A DNA stretch of 42,303 nucleotides from Bacteroidales bacterium. GTDB lineage: Bacteria > Bacteroidota > Bacteroidia > Bacteroidales > UBA932. Below are positions 39,795 through 42,303 of the stretch, in pieces; position 1 is the stretch's first letter; each line of letters starts with the position of its first letter. The stretch is taken from contig JAFRRF010000039.1 in the NCBI GenBank assembly GCA_017428245.1, positions 1 to 42,303 on the forward strand, read 5' to 3'. The notes beneath the pieces were generated by a model. It worked only from the letters and a program-made list of their open reading frames with translations. It searched no databases and had not been told where the DNA came from. The translations under genes were made by a program, and so were the position numbers.

Positions 39795-41627
39795 TTACCA
39801 GATATACGTCCTGCGATCCCTCGGCAGGTAGATGAGGTTGTTGCGGTTCACGTCGTAGAGTTTGTACCAGAGGTCGGTGTTCATGACGACGCCGTTGACG
39901 CGGAGGCGGGCGTGAGAGTGGATGTCGGTCTTCTGCAGGATGCTGAATTTCTTGTCGTCGTACTGAACACACCAGAAAGCGGCGAAACTCTCGTAGAACT
40001 TCCGGAGCTGGTCGTCATAGACTTTGCCGAAATAGCCCTCCTCTTCCAGACGGGCCTTGTAGGCGTCCAGGACCGTCAGAAAACCGCCTAGGTCGGCGAT
40101 GTTCTCCGTCTGTGTGCGGTTGCCGTCGCCATATTCGCCCGGAGCGCGTTCGGGATCCAGTTCCAAGTGGTTGTAGCAGTTGATAATATTCTCACGGCGT
40201 TCTTCGAATGCCATCTGGTCGGCTACGGTCCACCAGTTGCGCTTGTTGCCATACTTGTCGTATTGGGATCCCTGCGTATCAAAGCCGTGGGTGAATTCGT
40301 GGCCGATGATCGAGAAGACGGCATACTCGTAGGCCTGGCTCATGTTCTGGACCAGGATGGGCGGAAGCAGCATCGCTGGATAGATGAAGATGCAGTTCCC
40401 TGCGGGATAATACATGGCGTTCACCAGTGTGAGGTCTGCGGGGGCAAATTGTCCGTTGCTGTCGATTATTTTCGTGGTAAGCTGGTAACTGAAAAGGTCC
40501 GTACCTCCCAGCAGATGGGCCTTCAAGTTGACCGTATTGCGGTTGTTGCGGTGGATCGCTTCCAGCAGCGTTTCACAGTCAGACAGTTTGCTGACACAGT
40601 CCATGTACCACTCGTCCGGGTAGGCCACGAAGAGTCCGTAATGGTCCAGCTTGTCCAGTGCGTTGCTCTTTGTCGTTTCACTCATCCAGTCAGCCCGCTG
40701 GATCCTCTTGCGCAGCGATGCCTGGATCTCCTTGGTGATGTTAACGTATTTCTCCTTGAATGTGGGAGAAATATACCGTTCCGCCAGATGATAGGACAGG
40801 GTATAGTTCAAGGTCGTCCTCGCAAGCATCCGCAGATTGTCTTCCGTGGCTTGGTGCTTAGCCATTTCCTCCTGGTTCACGTAGGACTCGTAGAAGCCAA
40901 GGGCATCCGTCATCAACTCCCAGAGTTCGTCGAGTGATTTGGTTTCCATCATTGCCCAAAACGGTTCAACCTCGGGCAGGGTGACGAACTGCGACGGGTC
41001 CAGCCCCATGCCCCGGATGATTAGGGTTTGCGGAGAGTTGTCTGCCTTGGTGACGGTCAGGGATACCATTTCCTCCGGATTCAGCTCCATCTGGGTCTCG
41101 GAGAGATTCACCGGCGGGACAAGGAACCCCATCAGTTTTCCTTCTTTCAATAATACGCTAAAAGTGGGCATGATAAGCGTCGACCAAAGCTCGATGCCAT
41201 CTGCCATCATCTTGCCCATGGTCGTGTAAGCCTCTTCCTTCGTGGCCGGTTTCGGGAACCGGGCTTTCATGGCGTCAAAATAGGCCTGGGACTTTTCCGG
41301 CTGATCGAAAGGATGGTCCATCAATTCATAAAAACGGCCGATATCCGGTACGCTCTTCTTGAGTTCATCCACACGCTGGTCCATAATGTCTTCCGCATCA
41401 TAAAGCGCGCCGATCGAACCCGAAGCGGGAATCGGATGCGACTTGAGCCAGGATCCATTGCAATAATCGAAGAAACTGTCTCCGGGCTTGACGGAGTGGT
41501 CCTTATTGGTCTCAATTTCAGGCGGCAGCGGCAGCGGATCCTCGGCGGATTCGGGGAAAAAATCCACGCAGGAAGTCAGAAGAACCAGGATAAGGCCGCA
41601 AAAGAAGGTTTTGAAAGGAACAAACAT
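39795..41627 (-). CDS. M13-family zinc metallopeptidase lipoprotein (neprilysin/PepO-like)
   Basis: 610 residues. The lipobox LLTSC puts a lipidated Cys at 20. The M13 markers are NAMYYPAGN (403-411), the zinc motif HEFTH at 443-447, third ligand Glu508 with ENIADLGG (508-515), and the substrate-binding HAR and terminal TYIW block in place of the usual CxVW. The protein lies outside the inner membrane and cleaves oligopeptides at the amino side of hydrophobic residues. Length is short of the usual 650-700 but all catalytic parts are present. Codon use looks less GC-rich than in neighbouring housekeeping genes. Confidence 0.93.
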   Translation of the reverse strand: MFVPFKTFFCGLILVLLTSCVDFFPESAEDPLPLPPEIETNKDHSVKPGDSFFDYCNGSWLKSHPIPASGSIGALYDAEDIMDQRVDELKKSVPDIGRFYELMDHPFDQPEKSQAYFDAMKARFPKPATKEEAYTTMGKMMADGIELWSTLIMPTFSVLLKEGKLMGFLVPPVNLSETQMELNPEEMVSLTVTKADNSPQTLIIRGMGLDPSQFVTLPEVEPFWAMMETKSLDELWELMTDALGFYESYVNQEEMAKHQATEDNLRMLARTTLNYTLSYHLAERYISPTFKEKYVNITKEIQASLRKRIQRADWMSETTKSNALDKLDHYGLFVAYPDEWYMDCVSKLSDCETLLEAIHRNNRNTVNLKAHLLGGTDLFSYQLTTKIIDSNGQFAPADLTLVNAMYYPAGNCIFIYPAMLLPPILVQNMSQAYEYAVFSIIGHEFTHGFDTQGSQYDKYGNKRNWWTVADQMAFEERRENIINCYNHLELDPERAPGEYGDGNRTQTENIADLGGFLTVLDAYKARLEEEGYFGKVYDDQLRKFYESFAAFWCVQYDDKKFSILQKTDIHSHARLRVNGVVMNTDLWYKLYDVNRNNLIYLPRDRRTYIW

Positions 41628-41654
41628 TTATGAGTTGGCTAAATGAATACCCTA

Positions 41655-41662
41655 CAAAAGTA
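41655..41662 (-). promoter_or_regulatory. -7 promoter element for the M13 peptidase gene
   Basis: TACTTTTG on the minus strand, full match to TAnnTTTG, 27 bases before the ATG at 41627. Confidence 0.6.
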
Positions 41663-41705
41663 GATATTATTATGAAGATTTCCACCAGACTGTATTCAGG
41701 GTCGC

Positions 41706-41743
41706 TACTTTTTGCGCTGCAATGTACGCAATTGATAATCAGG
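41706..41743. repeat. Diverged single copy of the 39612 repeat arm
   Basis: CTTTTTGCGCTGCAATGTAC and the following GCAATTGATAATCAG align to the left arm at 39609-39646 with about ten changes. It lies in the gene-free stretch 41628-41929, which otherwise holds the two promoters and an operator-like palindrome, with no open frame I can support. Confidence 0.55.
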
Positions 41744-41867
41744 CGTAATCTTCTGTGCTTTTTCGAGAAATCATCGAATAAATGCGTAATGCGTTGAATT
41801 ACAGTGCAGAACAAATTGCTCTTTTGCAAGCCCTGTTTTAGGGGTTTTGTGTTACTTTGCGGTTAAG

Positions 41868-41889
41868 AATCACGATTGATTACGTGATT
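41868..41889. promoter_or_regulatory. Operator-like palindrome ahead of the HigB-type toxin gene
   Basis: AATCACG (41868-41874) and CGTGATT (41883-41889) form a perfect 7-base inverted repeat with an 8-base spacer. The right arm overlaps the -33 TTTG (41888-41891), a sensible site for autorepression by a HigA-type antitoxin. Confidence 0.5.
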
Positions 41890-41919
41890 TGGTAATTTGG
41901 TATTTACTCATTATATTTG
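41888..41919 (+). promoter_or_regulatory. Promoter of the toxin-antitoxin locus, -33 and -7 elements
   Basis: TTTG at 41888-41891, 20 bases, then TATATTTG at 41912-41919: the standard Bacteroidota spacing and the best complete promoter in the window. The start codon at 41930 follows by 10 bases, so the leader is very short. Confidence 0.65.
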
Positions 41920-41929
41920 TGCTTGAAGG

Positions 41930-42256
41930 ATGCTTGTTGAAACGGATGATGAGAATCTGCTTCTCCTATATCGTGAGGGACGGGCTGAGTGCAAAGCGTA
42001 TAAAAGGCTCCCCAAAGGAGTTGTCGAAGGTTTCGTAAAGGCCGTCAACTACATGAAGTTCGCTAAGGACATCAATGAGGTGATGAGGATCGGAGGATTA
42101 AACTACAAAAGACTTCAGGGGAACCTGAGGGATTATGAATCCGTTCGATGTAACGGTAGATGGCGGCTCCTTTTTAAGAGTCAAGTTGGAGAGGGCGGAA
42201 CGATTATTACAAATGTCAAACTCATTAAACTGTCAGACCACTATGATGACCTATGA
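41930..42256 (+). CDS. HigB-like toxin (RelE/ParE superfamily)
   Basis: 108 residues. After a short N-terminus come EVMRIGGLNYKRLQGNLRDYESVRCNGRWRLLF-type elements (split here as GLNYKRLQGNL, ESVRCNGRWRLLFK) and the end VKLIKLSDHYDDL, the order seen in HigB/killer-type mRNA interferases: the RL.G.L..., S.R.NG.WR..F and D.H/Y motifs. These toxins cut mRNA on the ribosome. Toxin first, antitoxin second is the HigBA order, and an overlapping frame with antitoxin character begins at 42243. Arg and Lys residues expected for activity are present; activity is untested. Confidence 0.82.
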   Translation: MLVETDDENLLLLYREGRAECKAYKRLPKGVVEGFVKAVNYMKFAKDINEVMRIGGLNYKRLQGNLRDYESVRCNGRWRLLFKSQVGEGGTIITNVKLIKLSDHYDDL

Positions 42257-42303
42257 TTTGAGCAACGCGGCACCGCACATGGCGATTCCGGTTGGAGAGT
42301 ATA
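42243..42303 (+). CDS. HigA-like antitoxin, N-terminal fragment
   Basis: Only 20 codons are visible before the window ends: MMTYDLSNAAPHMAIPVGEY. The start overlaps the toxin gene by 14 bases. The H.AIPVGEY stretch resembles the HPGEIL start of HigA/XRE antitoxins. The second ATG (42246) or a later one is also possible. The assignment rests mainly on position and this short match. Confidence 0.55.
   Translation, partial: MMTYDLSNAAPHMAIPVGEY

Noticed and set aside
41820..41860. Weak hairpin CCCT-GTTTT-AGGG as a terminator
   Set aside because: Stem of only four pairs and no gene ends just before it on the plus strand.

Overview
The window looks like a chromosomal segment of a GC-rich member of the Bacteroidota, most likely order Bacteroidales. 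The evidence is a recurrent TAnnTTTG -7 promoter element (ten copies, most 17-30 bases ahead of a start codon), the absence of strong Shine-Dalgarno sites, and typical Bacteroidales families: DUF3810, the HerA-like DUF853 ATPase, a fimbrillin-like lipoprotein, a C10 (streptopain) peptidase, S9 and M13 exopeptidases, GH89, DUF3467, and the zapA - 6S-like RNA - rny order. Genus cannot be fixed from sequence reading alone. There is no rRNA, tRNA, CRISPR array, prophage or insertion sequence.

Layout. 1-4296 (minus) is a compact operon: LD-carboxypeptidase, HerA-like ATPase, DUF3810 membrane protein, YbaK-type tRNA deacylase, then the start of an ECF sigma factor cut by the window edge. Divergent from it, 4366-6567 (plus) encodes a secreted ββα-metal nuclease, a ProX-like tRNA editing protein and an SDR oxidoreductase. 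6652-9440 carries a YugP-type membrane zinc peptidase and a DPP-IV-like S9 peptidase. A gene-free stretch (9441-9792) holds two different repeat families. 9793-10992 (minus) is a SAM methyltransferase. 11048-16941 (plus) is an operon of phosphosugar mutase, LOG-like protein, ABC exporter and FolC.

16946-20451 (minus) pairs a cysteate-synthase-like PLP enzyme with a GH89 alpha-N-acetylglucosaminidase through an ATGA overlap. 20551-23840 (plus) is a more AT-rich operon of a 46-residue peptide, a fimbrillin-like lipoprotein and a C10 cysteine peptidase, closed by a strong bidirectional terminator. 24151-30259 (minus) is a NagA gene followed by five heterodisulfide-reductase-like genes: HdrC, HdrB, HdrA, HdrC and a membrane cytochrome/HdrD fusion. 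30337-33495 (plus) encodes a MalY/PatB-type C-S lyase or aminotransferase, a DAACS symporter and an omega-amidase-like nitrilase. It is followed by a 5'-nucleotidase-family phosphoesterase, a ZapB-like/ZapA pair, a 6S-like RNA, RNase Y, a DUF3467 protein and a long-chain acyl-CoA ligase. The right end has repeat-rich intergenic DNA around an M13 peptidase lipoprotein and a HigB-HigA-type toxin-antitoxin locus cut by the window edge.

The most unusual parts are the HdrABC plus HdrDE-like cluster with no hydrogenase or flavin-oxidoreductase partner, the cysteate synthase gene coupled to a glycosidase, the small-peptide/lipoprotein/C10-peptidase operon, and several uncatalogued intergenic repeat families. 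Cysteate points to sulfonate chemistry (sulfonolipids in some Bacteroidota), GH89 plus NagA to use of GlcNAc-containing host glycans, and the peptidases to a protein-fermenting, gut-type lifestyle. These links are inference.
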